From Trissonchulus latispiculum (taxonomy: Eukaryota; Nematoda; Enoplea; Enoplida; Ironidae), in NCBI GenBank assembly GCA_030248195.1, contig JASAND010028434.1:62001-126000 (forward strand): a DNA stretch of 64,000 nt, in the 5' to 3' direction. Made by a program: the position numbers and the translations under genes. Position 1 is the stretch's first letter; every line of letters starts with the position of its first letter. Below are positions 35,509 to 46,900 of this stretch, in pieces. Under the pieces are notes generated by a model. It did no database searches and had not been told where the DNA came from. It was given only the letters and a program-made list of their open reading frames with translations.

Positions 35509-38381
35509 ATGATCCAAAACGCGGACGAGTCTTACCAAGACATGGACGGGCTTACAAACTCAAGCCAAAGCCTGTGCAGAGCAGATTCTACAGAAACTGT
35601 TTACAACGGTAAGCAAGAAATAAGACAGGGATAAAAAATTTTTATTAGTTTATTCTTTTGCTAATAAAAACAGTAAGAGTACAGTCAGGATGATCTAGAT
35701 CTTGTTTTCATATGAATCATACGATTTGTCTACGTTTACTAATAATTCAAACATGTAGCATCGTCTTACTTAGCAACTATATTCTATTTGTTTTTCCCAA
35801 CAAATGAAAATAGATTACCAAAGAAATACAATGATGTACTTGAATATATTTTTTTAGAGATAGTACCTTCTCCTGATATAAACGCTGCTGTTTGTGAACT
35901 GAAAGAAATTGAAAAGGAACAAAGAGTAAGATTGCAAATGGAAGACAAGCTCAACGTCTTCTCCAGAGACCTACTCAAGGTAAACAAAAATTTATATTAT
36001 CACCACTTTATAATTCCTTAAATAACCACTCTATTACAATTGTTTTTTCATCATTCAACTTTCACCAATATATACAATTTAAGACATTCTTCACGGCATT
36101 CTTTTATGCGGTACTTCACTACTGTAACCTCGCACGACGAATAAAATTTGCCAATTTTCTTTTCTTTAGCCTTAATTTTCAAATTTTCAGCGTAACTTTG
36201 ACTTACTATTCAAACATTCTGTCTTTTCTTTTTTAACAACTAAAAACGTTATTTTAATTTATAATGTTACTTTCTTTTTTTTGTAGCACAGAAACTGATA
36301 ATAGTCTGGCCAATTTCATTGTCTCCGATGACTCTGAAGACCGCCCTTTTCGCAAAAAGAAACGCAGAGGCTGGCGCCCAGATGATGATGATGACCAACA
36401 AGAGTAAGCTTTTTTAAAGTTTTAAGAACAGTATACTCATCACACTATGTATAAACTCTTAATACAGACGACAAGTTCTTCTTTACATATTCTCTTCCTT
36501 CTTTTTCATGGCACAAGATACAGGACTAGTTTCTCTGTTTACTGTTTTCCTGTTCCTCTTCTACTTGACATCAATATTGTTGCAAAATCCTGTAAATTGC
36601 AAGTAGAAATAATTTTGATTACAGGACACTGTAACTTAACAATCTTAAGCTTATTGTTTCTCTTCAAACAATGCAAACCGGTTTTCTAAACGTAGACAAC
36701 TCTAAACGGCAGACAATCTAAAGATTCAAAAACCTAATTTGCATAAATCAATTCTTTTATACACTGTGCACAATAGACAATACTAATCCCATAACCTCTT
36801 AATAGAAAAATACTGCAAAAAGGGACTTTGTCATAAGCGAAATAGTAAATCACATACATTTCAAAAGGGATTTTCTCCTAACTGAATCATTAAACCATAA
36901 AAGGTGAAAAACATTCAGTAGTATATAAGCCATTATTTCATAAACAAATCGTCCCCTTATGTATTTTTGATTAATTTCATTAATTTACTAATTTTTTATT
37001 TTTAATATATTTTATTCAATAAAATTTCATTTTCGTCAAAAAACAAAAAAACAAACTTACTTCACAGTGGCCTGTAACTTACTTCAGAGTGGCCTGTATA
37101 GCCAAACTGTTTTCCTGTTGCTCCTGTGGTGACAAACCTTGACAAAACCTGACAACGTCAGGAAAAGAGAAGAAAAAACAGGACATCAGAAAACAGTGTC
37201 CTGTAAACAAACTTGACAACTAGACGACATTACCGCCAAATAAAAACCAACACCAGCAGGAGCAACAGGAAAACAGGAAGACTATTCTACACTACAAACT
37301 TACTTCACAGTTGCCTCTATCAACAGGAGCAACAGGAAAACAGGATGCCTATTCTACACTACAAACTTACTTCACAGTTCCTCTTCAGTCAAGCTATTTT
37401 TCACTTGCTTCTTTTCCTGTTGTTCCTGTACACACTCCAAACTTACTTCACAGTGACCTGTATAGCCAAGCCAACTTACTTCACATTTGCTTTTTTAATC
37501 AAGCTGTTTTCATTATTGCTCCTGTACACTGTCCAAACTTCCAAACTTTCTTCACAGTTGCCTGTTTAATCCTGTTTCTCTTCTTTCCCTCTTACTCCTC
37601 CACACATGCCAAGCCAACTTACTTCACATTTGCCTGATTAATCAAGCTGTTTTCATTTTTGCTCCTGTACACTGTCCAAACTTACTTCTACACTACAAAC
37701 GTACTTCTGGCCAATTTCATTGTCTCCGATGACTCTGAATGCCGCCCTAGCCAAACTGTTTTCCTGTTGCTCCTGTGCTGACAAACCTTGACAAAACCTG
37801 ACAACGTCAAGAAAAGAGAAGAAAAAACAGGACATCAGAAAACAGTGTCCTGTAAACAAACTTGACAACTAGACGACATTACCGCCAAATAAAAACCAAC
37901 ACCAGCAGGAGCAACAGGAAAACAGGAAGACGTTATTCTACACTGCAAACTTACTTCACAGTTGCCTCTATCAACAGGAGCAACACGAAAACAGGAAGCC
38001 TATTCTACACTACAAACTTACTTCACAGTTCCTGTTCAGTCAAGCTATTTTCCACTTGCTTCTTTTCCTGTTGCTCCTGTACACACTCCAAACTTACTTC
38101 ACAGTGGAAAACAGGACGACTATTCTACAGTAGAAACTTACTTCACAGTTTCCTCTATCAGCAGGAGCAACAGGAAGACAAAAACAGGAACAAACAAAGT
38201 AGTGTATTGTTTCCAAAAGACAAAGTGTATTGTTTCCAAAAGACAAAGTGTATTGTTTCCAAAAGACAAAGTAGTCTAATATTTTCTCAGTTGTATATAT
38301 TTTAATATCCAAACACACTAACATAAAAATACATATATACATTTGTTTTTGTATTGTAGGAGCTCCATGATTAAAGCATAA
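35509..38381 (+). CDS. Unrecognised small gene with coiled-coil and acidic/basic tail
   Basis: Proposed exons: 35509-35608 (ATG at 35509), 35858-35979, 36287 or 36292-36403, and 38360-38381 (stop TAA). Exons 1 and 2 join in phase; exon 2 is charged and probably helical (ELKEIEKEQRVRLQMEDKL). Exon 3 gives SLANFIVSDDSED, then RPFRKKKRRGWR and a run of five Asp, which looks like a nuclear acidic patch with a basic localisation signal. Exon 3 joins in phase to exon 4 (GAG split across the donor GTAAGC) to end in ESSMIKA. Exon 2 does not join exon 3 in phase. Exon 1 does, using the acceptor at 36291, so exon 2 may be alternative or an exon is missing. I do not recognise the family. The gene may extend upstream. 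Confidence 0.45.
37058..38150 (+). repeat. Degenerate repeat array with ACTTACTTCACAGT motif and internal duplication
   Basis: The motif ACTTACTTCACAG followed by T(T/G)GCCTGT-like sequence occurs about a dozen times, with a further copy at 38708. It is interspersed with GAGCAACAGGAAAACAGG-like units on both strands. A block of about 300 bases at 37096-37390 is repeated at 37746-38050. The array lies in the last intron of the gene at 35509-38381. Long frames across it are translations of the repeat. Confidence 0.7.
37706..37748 (+). repeat. Copy of part of exon 3 inside the repeat array
   Basis: About 43 bases match 36305-36347, the part of exon 3 encoding SLANFIVSDDSED, with two differences near the 3' end. 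It joins directly to the repeat unit that begins AGCCAAACTG. The reading frame does not continue. Confidence 0.85.
38202..38270. repeat. Three-unit 23-bp tandem repeat
   Basis: Three identical adjacent 23-base units (38202-38224, 38225-38247, 38248-38270), each starting GTGTATTG and ending AAAAGACAAA, lie shortly before the last exon at 38360. Confidence 0.9.
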
Positions 38382-39697
38382 GGAAACGACCAGAAGACGG
38401 ACCACCAGCATTTACGAATTCTACGAAAACTTTGAACTTTTTCATATATGAATTGTCCGTATATTAATTCTGTGTTAGTAAAATTACTGCATTCGATTTA
38501 TTCATCAGCATTATAATTCAAATAGTAACAAAGGCTCTTTATTGTATAGTCTTGCTTTTCTTTACGTAGTTAACACGAAACTTATTAGCATATCATAGTT
38601 TGTCTGATATTCGTTTAAAACACTGAAGAAACATAGAGACATCAGTCAATTATCAACAATTATCACCAGATTAACAATCATCGCTACAACAGCAACATCT
38701 ACGCTCCAAACTTACTTCACAGTTGCTTGTATCAGCACCAGCAACGAGTCTCTCCTTTCTAGTGCAACAGAAAAACAAGTGCTAAACAGAAGAGAACAAG
38801 TACAGAACAGAACAAGGAGTCTTTCCTATGCAAGAGGAGAACAGGACATGAAGTCTCTCCTTTCCTGTGTAAGTGCAGAAGAAAGTACTCCTTCTTTCTT
38901 GTAAAACACAGGAAAACAAAGTGACACACCAATTGCGAGCCCATATATCACCGACATCATGTTAATTAATAATACAATAACTTTAAGATTATTTTAAGCC
39001 TTTAATGCTGGATGGGTAGTTTAGCGCAAGTGTCGATTTTCTACATTTTTCCGGAACAGAGGCCCGTTATTACTGGTTATCAGTCTGGGCATTTGCTCCT
39101 TTTTTCAACACGTCGAAATGGTTTTAGGAGAATATTTCTATGCCAGCTAGAAAAATTAAGTCTCTGCAACCATACGTCGACAATAAAAAATTTTGATGAT
39201 TCAGCCCTGTTCGAGCGCCGCATTCAACCGAGTACAGCGCAGGCTGTGTTCGTCGGCGAAGATACCGTTTCTCCAGCTGATAGACAGATACTGCACATTA
39301 AAATAACCTATAGTTAGTTCCGTCGCACAATCAACTTTTGCATCTAGAAATCAATTAGTTGATTTTCTGCAATTTAGCAAAAATTCTGACAGCTACGGAC
39401 TTTGGCGGCTTTAACTTTTCTGGGTGCACCTAGGACCCGTCAAAATAATTAATAATAAAATGAATAGGATTAAATTCTTATATCAGGTATCAGGGCAGTC
39501 CCATCTTTCTAGGTGCTCTCAGTGAAAATGGCAGCCATAAATATAAAACTGGTCATTCTCAACCGTTAGACAGGGATAAGGAGGACACAAAGCAGGTAAC
39601 GTACCAGGTTGTTGTTGCTGGTTGTCGTTGATAGAAAACCAGTGAGCATCAGCAAACGAGCTAGCAATTTTTTGTTTAAAGACGCTTTCAGTCCTCG
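38382..39697. other. Intergenic stretch
   Basis: This probably contains the 3' untranslated region of the preceding gene. A 101-codon plus-strand frame at 39012-39317 has no recognisable motif or splice context, and I do not call it a gene. Confidence 0.4.
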
Positions 39698-39904
39698 TTA
39701 GGCCCGTAGTTCCACCATTTTCAGTTCTCGTTCCTTGGGGTGGCGTTGGAAATCCCTTACAAGTGACCTTACTGAGCTCACTCGCTCATTGATATACTGG
39801 TGGCTCGATTCCTCTTTGACTGGCTTCTGTTGGCGCTCAAAAAAGTCACGAACGTACTCGTCAGGCAGTCTCTGTGATAAGTTCGTAAAATTGCCGTAGG
39901 TCCC
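39698..39904 (-). CDS. Open fragment rich in charged residues, unrecognised
   Basis: On the minus strand an open frame without an ATG start runs from 39904 to a TAA at 39700-39698, about 68 codons. Its composition looks protein-like: it includes LPDEYVRDFFERQQKPVKEE, then SSVRSLVRDFQRHPKERE. It could be the last exon of a gene on the minus strand or a transposon remnant. I found no partner exon and do not recognise the family. Confidence 0.25.
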   Translation of the reverse strand, partial: GTYGNFTNLSQRLPDEYVRDFFERQQKPVKEESSHQYINERVSSVRSLVRDFQRHPKERELKMVELRA

Positions 39905-41584
39905 TCATGACATCAGTTCCTCATGTGATCCCGTCGGCTGACCATCCAGCTCCTGTTTTAAGGCAATTAAGGCGAAAACTACATTTTCAAACATTGCAGC
40001 TTCAGGGATAGCAATTAGAAAATGTTTAATGGGTTTGGTTTAATTGGATTATTTCCATTTCCAACTTCAAACTAGGTAATTTCCATTTCTCCACTGTATA
40101 GGTACCTATCAAAACATTTTGAGTACGCACTTATAGCGAGATTCCACGAAACCAAGTTGGCTGCAATTCCAGCTAATTCTTCGGATTATTACAACACAAG
40201 GCTTGCTGCAACTAATTACCTTGTATATATAAGTATAAATTTTAGCCACGACTAAGCCTGCCGACCAGAGTTAGCTTAACATGACGGACTCGTTATATCT
40301 TATCGCTTTATTAATAAAAACAAAATTAGAAAGAATCATAACTCATCGAACTATGACATGCTTGGCAGTACATACACAATTATTTACTGGAAACAGTTCT
40401 TCACACTCCGCTCGGAAAAATATGTTTGCAGGCTGCTTTGTCTCTTTGTTTTATTCTGTTTGCTCCTTCTGAACCTCAAACCTCAGGGTTAGTCAAGGAG
40501 AAGCACGTTCAGTGTTGAGCATCACTCACGGATCACATGGCGAACCAGGTAGTGAATGAATCCTGTCCAAAAAGAAGCAAGTTTTGAGCTTTTGCGTCTT
40601 CCAATTGAATTTACGTTGAATATAGGGCTATTCAGTCATTCACGAATAAAATCTGATGAGATAACATCAAGTACCTACAGGTATCTGTATGCCAAACAGC
40701 ATAATATGTGTTCTTCAGTACTTTGTAAGTTTTGCATTTGCAACTTTTGAAGAATTGTGACGAATTAGACAAAGGGTATGCCGGAAGTATACTTGAATCA
40801 TATTTAACTATGCCATGTAAATTATTCTATACTAAGTGTGATAATGGCTTAATGGCACCCCATTTGGTTCGAAAGAACTGTCGTTACCGATTTGGCTCAG
40901 GCTGACAAGCTGCCCCTAGAATAATAATAACAAACCAGAAAGCGTGATTATGGCACAAGCACAGTCTAAACAATTTTAAATTTAGCTTTGCTCTTCTTGG
41001 TACTGATACAGCATCACGAGATTATGGGGATTGTGCTTGTATTTACTTATACTTGTGCATCCTGTTAAGCTAAATTCCACTCTTGGTTGTGCTTCTGTTT
41101 GTGCCTTACTTAGAGTGCATTTGAACAGTTCACGATAAGAATATATTTATTGCTATGAACATAAAACGTTAGAACCGAATTGAAAAAAATTGATGTTACA
41201 TAGAATGTGATTGTGTGAGTCCGTCTGTAGCATAGAATGTAGTGTAACAGAGAACATATTATAAGGAACCGTGGTCAAAAATAAGATCATGTAAATGATT
41301 ATTTTACACGAATTCCAAAAGTTTTCGTACAAAGTTACACGAATTGTACACGTTTCTTTTCATGCCATGTTTTTGTTATGATCTCTTTTGGTTCCTGCTA
41401 GTTTGTGCTAAGTTTAGCATGCTTTTGCGGATACACAGAAAAGCTAAGCACATGGTTTTTTGGTGCGCTACAGCACAACAGTGACTTAAGATTTAAGCTT
41501 AGGCTAATACCAGGAGAGCTACCAAAACACATGCGATTTAACAACAAATCCGAATGGAGATTTGAATTAGAATGAGGTAAAAAC
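39905..41584. other. Intergenic stretch
   Basis: The sequence is AT-rich with no supported gene. Frames at 40281-40472 and 40556-40750 are short and unremarkable. Confidence 0.4.
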
Positions 41585-42416
41585 CAGGGATGGAAACTGG
41601 GTCATTATTTCTGACCCATGACCCACTTGACCCAAACGCAAATTTGACCCAGACCCAAGGCGACCCATGAAATTTGAAAATTCCGTTCCCATGAAATTTG
41701 AAAATTCCAGACCCAAATGACCTAATGGTTTTCGTGACCCAGACCCAGCTGACCCAAGAATTATCGTGACCCAGACCCAAATGACCCAATAAAATAACTC
41801 GGCCTTAACTGACTTCACATTATCCTTTTGTGAAGTGGTTTTGAAACGCCGTAACTTTCTTGATTTTTGAAGTTGGGTAAGAAGTATATCTTATACATAC
41901 CGACATGTACAGTTTGTAGGTTCAGAGCTCCTCAATCTTGTCATTTTCATTATTTTTCAATAATAGTTACATATTTTACTTGAAAAATCTGACTGGTATT
42001 GATGTAACAAAATATTTAAAATTTTAAAATCTATGGAAGTGTACATGGCTTCTGTTACGTGAACCAGCGAAAACATAATGGCTGGACAAATCACAGCTAA
42101 CTCTACTGAATTCACAGAAGCAATACTAAATTCAATTTAAATTCGCGCCGACGGCGCGAAAAATTTTTCTAACAGCGACAGTTTTACGTTAAATTGGAAC
42201 AACGCCAGATCTTCGAATTTGAAATTTGGTAAGACCCTGTGACCCAGACCCAAAATGACCCAATAAAAATTTCTGACCCAGACCCAAAGTGACCCACTGG
42301 AAGTTTGACCCAGACCCAAACTGACCCAAACGGTTTACAAAATTGGTGACCCAAGACCCAGTGACCCAAGCAAAAAATGGCGACCCAAACGACCCATGAC
42401 CTAGTTTCCATCCCTG
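41585..42416 (-). mobile_element. hAT MITE, GGGTC family, copy 1
   Basis: The ends are CAGGGATGGAAACTGGGTCA-like and its near reverse complement, with an exact 8-bp target duplication GTAAAAAC (41577-41584 and 42417-42424). The inner ends are packed with TGACCCAGACCC units, and a short palindrome of the GCGCC...GGCGC type lies near 42146-42160. It encodes no transposase. Orientation is opposite to copies 2 and 3. Confidence 0.9.
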
Positions 42417-42424
42417 GTAAAAAC

Positions 42425-43062
42425 CCTTATGGAAGAGTGGGTATTCTTCTCTAATCAAGAATTCTTCCGGGATGGGACCTTTTCGTTCCTCTTGTCAGTT
42501 TATTATCATTCCAAAAGTGTCATAAATTCACTAAGAGTTCTGAATTATGAACTGAAATGAAAAGTTGCAAAAACTCAATATTTGTGGCAGTAAATGTAAC
42601 ATACTGGAAGATGGTCTCTTAGTCAATTAAAATAATTACGCAGGCGTTTATTTAGCATAAAATGACCATATTTGTAGTTAATCAGTGTTAATATGGATCA
42701 ATTAGTAGTAATTAGGTATAAATTAGCCAATTTCCATAAATTTGTTCGATGATGTAATTGTAGTTAGTTTAAAGGCTAATTTGACAAATTCAAACCCCAG
42801 TTTCTAACACACAAAAATAGGAAAGTTACTAGCAAAAATATTTTAGTAAGGTTGCTTTCGTAATCTTACCGCTTTAAAAAGTGTGCTTCAAAATTTGGTC
42901 TCCTTTCACCTTTGGGAAACTCACTTTTTAGTGTAATTTTATTATCAAAGTAACGTCACCCTTCTTGCGCGTGCTTACAACAGAAGCATTGCGACATTTC
43001 GATGTTGTTCAGGGCTAAATTAATCTATGTAAGCATTGTGTATTGTGCATCTCATTATATAG
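42425..43062. other. Intergenic stretch between two mobile elements
   Basis: No coding region, repeat end or RNA gene was seen. Confidence 0.4.
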
Positions 43063-43067
43063 TAGCA

Positions 43068-43722
43068 CCAAGAGTACATAATATAAGAGTAAGAAACTCT
43101 TACAGTAGCATGTACAAATCATGCTAGGTATGCTCGGTGCGTTAAGTCGGGACCCCCCCCCCCGAAAGTCTCGGGGGAGGGGTCCCACTTAGCACTAAAT
43201 ACACGCTTTCATATAAGCGTGTGTGTGCTCACTGATTCGCCCATTAGCCTAAGGCTTACTGTAGGTAATTTATTAGTAATTTTAATTAATTAATTATGAC
43301 TTAAATTAGGTTAATGCAATTAAAAAACTACTTCGACGAGTTTGTAGCATTTTTCTGCTCTTTTCAACGATATAAAAATTATTGCAGATTACATTCCTTC
43401 GAATTTTTGTATTATGCAATAATTTTTATATCGTTGAAAAGAGCAGAAAAATGCTACAAAGTTTTCGAAGTAGTTTTTTAATTGCATTAACCTTATTTAA
43501 GTTATAATTAATTAATTAAAATTACTAATATATTACCTACAGTAGGACTTAGGCTAATGGGCGAATCAGAGAGCAGACACACGCTTATATGAAAGCGTGT
43601 AATTAGTGCTAAGTGGGACCCCCCGACACTTTCGGGGGGGCGACTTAACGCACCGAGCATACCTAGCCTGATTTGTACATGCTACTGTAAGAGTTTCTTA
43701 CTCTTATATTATGTACTCTTGG
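43068..43722. mobile_element. Foldback element of 655 bp with TAGCA target duplication
   Basis: The whole element is one near-perfect inverted repeat. Arms of roughly 300 bases begin CCAAGAGTACATAATATAAG and meet around a short centre near 43385-43410. Identical 5-bp sites TAGCA flank it (43063-43067 and 43723-43727). Arms carry C/G runs at about 43150-43190 and 43617-43640. There is no coding frame. A transcript would form a long hairpin. Confidence 0.9.
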
Positions 43723-43969
43723 TAGCACTCTATTGTTGCTACTCAAATGAGCAGTTAATTCTCAAGCAAGCACTTAATTTAATCCGTTTAAGTTAGTCCG
43801 TTTAAGTCGTGGCTCAGTTTAATCTGCTTAAGTAGTTTAATCTGTTAATTTATGAATACGTATCTTTAATACATTTATATAATCTTTTTGTCAAAAGGCC
43901 ATTAGCCTTAAAGGTGATAATGATGATTTTCTAGATTTCTTCGTTGTTTGGATTTTTTTCATCCCGCAG

Positions 43970-46900
43970 TTTGCCGTGCACGGAGTTAGAATATTTGATT
44001 ACCCGACTGCATCGATTAAGTGTCAGCAGCAAGAAACGGAACGTAGGTAACATTTGAAGAATTCATTGTTTCGATATACACATTGCAGACAGAGCAGAAA
44101 CAGGGAAGGTCATTCCCACTTTAGCACCTCCATGACATGGGTTATTGTAGATTGTTTTCTTGCTTTTAAATGGAAATTACACTACACCAAAAACATTACA
44201 ATATACTGTCGTGAAATCATTTAAATTTAATTTCAATTATTTTTTCAATAATTTATTTTCCATAATTTCTAAATTAAATTCATTTTAAGTTGAAAGTCAG
44301 TTCATTTGCAACATTGCAGTTTGTGGTCTGGCTGCCCCCTCTACGTGTACTTGAATCCGCGTACAGAGCTGACAATTATTTATATCCCCATATCAAGCTA
44401 AACGTCACTGTTGATGCGTTCTGATCTGTTAACAGCTTTATCAGAGCTTTGGGCAGAGAGTTGATCTATACCTACGTACAGTTTAATTTTTCGATGGGAG
44501 TCTGGGGATTCTTGGGGTTCTTGACTTGTTAAGTAATTCGTTCCACAGCTATATACGTAATTTTGAGTTTGCTGGGAGTATTCGGATTCTGTAGTCAGGA
44601 GTGGTGCTGTAGGTTCTGGGTTTTTAATCTTTCTTGAGATTGAATTGTTACATTTTCTGAACTGTGTAACGTAACCGGACCGGACTTGGAAGTTGTCGAC
44701 GGTTGGTTGCCCTGCACCGCTCAAACAGAGGGACAGCGTGAGGATTCTCCAGAGGAATGGGAAGCGAACTGTGCCGGAGAAACTCATAAGGAACTATAAC
44801 GTTGACCTAATGCTTGTACAGGAATCCTGGCCGAAGCTTGGGGAGAAAACCTCTATCCAAGGTTTCGACGAATTACATTCTTATAGGCGGATGGGAAGGC
44901 AGGCGGGTAGCGCCATTGGCAACGACGTAGCAACCCTAATGAGGCGTGGCACCGGGTGGACGACAGAACACACGTGACCCCAAATGATTTTTGTTCGGAC
45001 TTGTTCACCTTCAGCTGAAATCAGGCAACTTCACATTAGTCAACCTCTACGTCCCGCTCATCCTCAACGACAGCCATGACCAGCTAGTCCACAATTTCGA
45101 CTCTAACTTTCTACCCACCACGAACAGACACTTATATATCAGGTGGTAATCTAAATGCTCATCCCTGTGTGGGACCCTTGGCGGCCCCAAAATGATGTTG
45201 GCAACTCACTAGCCAACTGGATGTCCGCCATCCCATTGCTGTAGGAAAACGATGTTACGTCAATACGCATCAATCCCCAGGCTGGAGGCAAGACCTGTCC
45301 TGACATCACTCTACTAAACCGATGCTGTAAAAAAGTACTCTTTTCATACCGTTGACGCTCCTACCTCCCGCCACTACCCCATTCTCTGTGATTCCATATA
45401 GTCACTGTGCCGTTCTATTCCATCGTAAAGCGTTTCTACTGTTAAAGTAAAGCGCGGTGGACTGATTTCCAGTAAATTATTGAAGACACTAAACCAGCCC
45501 ACTGTACTCCCCATAGCTTGAACAGGTGGCTGTTAGAACTCATCCCGGAAGCTGCGGAGCAGACTATCCCGAGAAACCTTAGATTAAACGTGAAGGTTTG
45601 GTGATCGGAGACTCTATCTTAGCTAGTGAGGGAAGCCAGAGTTTGGAAGCGGCCATTCCTTTCGACTGAAAATAACCAAACAGAATACATAGCAGCGCAG
45701 CGCCAACGAAGAAATTCCATTGTGGACATGAAACGTTGCAGCTGGCGTAACTTCGTCGCTGCACTAGACCTTCGAAGTGACGCTTCAAAAGTCAAAATGA
45801 CTGTTAAATCGATCAGTGGCAGTTCTGGGGCCAATGTTATCAACATCGGGTTGAGTTCAACCCGGGTTGAACCCATTTTTGGGTTCAACCCTGAAAATTT
45901 TGGGTTGGCTAAACCCCGCTGCTCAACCGAATGTTATCAAACATTTTTGGGGTTGGGTTAACTTAACCCGGGTTGAGCAGTTTCAACCCCGATTTGAACC
46001 CAGGTTTCAACCCAAAAAGGGCCTTAGCGAGAAGAATGCTGCCGTTCCAACAGCTGCTGAAATTGAAGGCGTGTAACGGAAAATTGTGTAAATGCAACTT
46101 ACATTTGTAGCAATAAATAATTATACAAAGTTCTTTAGTTTATCATGCGCTGATATAGTAGCAAATAAAACACTAATTGCGACCACAAAAAGGCGAAACA
46201 AATTTATGAAAAAGACTGGATAAACGGGCTCTTCATTTTATTTCAATCCTGCTTTTTTGTTTTGATTTCTTCATGCCATGATTCACGAAAATATTGAAAG
46301 ATCTTTCTTTAGTTTTTAAAATTCGACTATTCCTAGTTCCATTCGTCAGCTATGGCAAATTGATAAAACTAGAACGAAAGGCTGGATATCCGTTATCTCA
46401 ACCCGGGTTGAAATCTCAACCCTCCTAGCTGAGGAGGGTTGAGATTCTACGATTTCGACCCGAAAACCAACCCAAATTTTCAACCCGGATTCAATGATAA
46501 CACTAGGTTGGAACTCAACCTAAATCTCAACCCCAACCCCGCTATTCCAAGCAGGGTAAATTCAACCCAATTTTGATAACATTGCGTTGACATTTTCAAC
46601 CCCAAACTCAACCCGGGTTGACGTTTCAACCCGGGGTGAGATGCTTGATAACACTGGCCCCTGACAAAGGAAATTTTGGCCAGGCTGTTAGACGGGGTGG
46701 AAAACTGTTATCATCGGACAGTGCCAATGGAAAAGGATATGTCCAAGAATACACCTAAGTCAGTCACATCAAGGATACGAAGGACGTTTGTAAAATCATT
46801 CCAGCCAACCATCAGTCCTTGAGGACTTGACGTGACTGTGAAGTCCCCTTCTGCCAACCATTCGCTAACACGGAATTAGAGTCACGTTTGGCAGAACTGA

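Noticed and set aside
37213..38305. Plus-strand frames of 105-147 codons as genes
   Set aside because: They read through the ACTTACTTCACAG/GAGCAACAGG repeat in several frames, and two of them are duplicates of each other.
39012..39317. A 101-codon plus-strand gene
   Set aside because: It has no recognisable motif, no splice context and unremarkable composition.
41538..42458. Trp/Gly/Ser-rich frames in the hAT copies
   Set aside because: They are translations of GGGTCTGGGTCA subterminal repeats; the same peptides recur in all three copies and in several frames.
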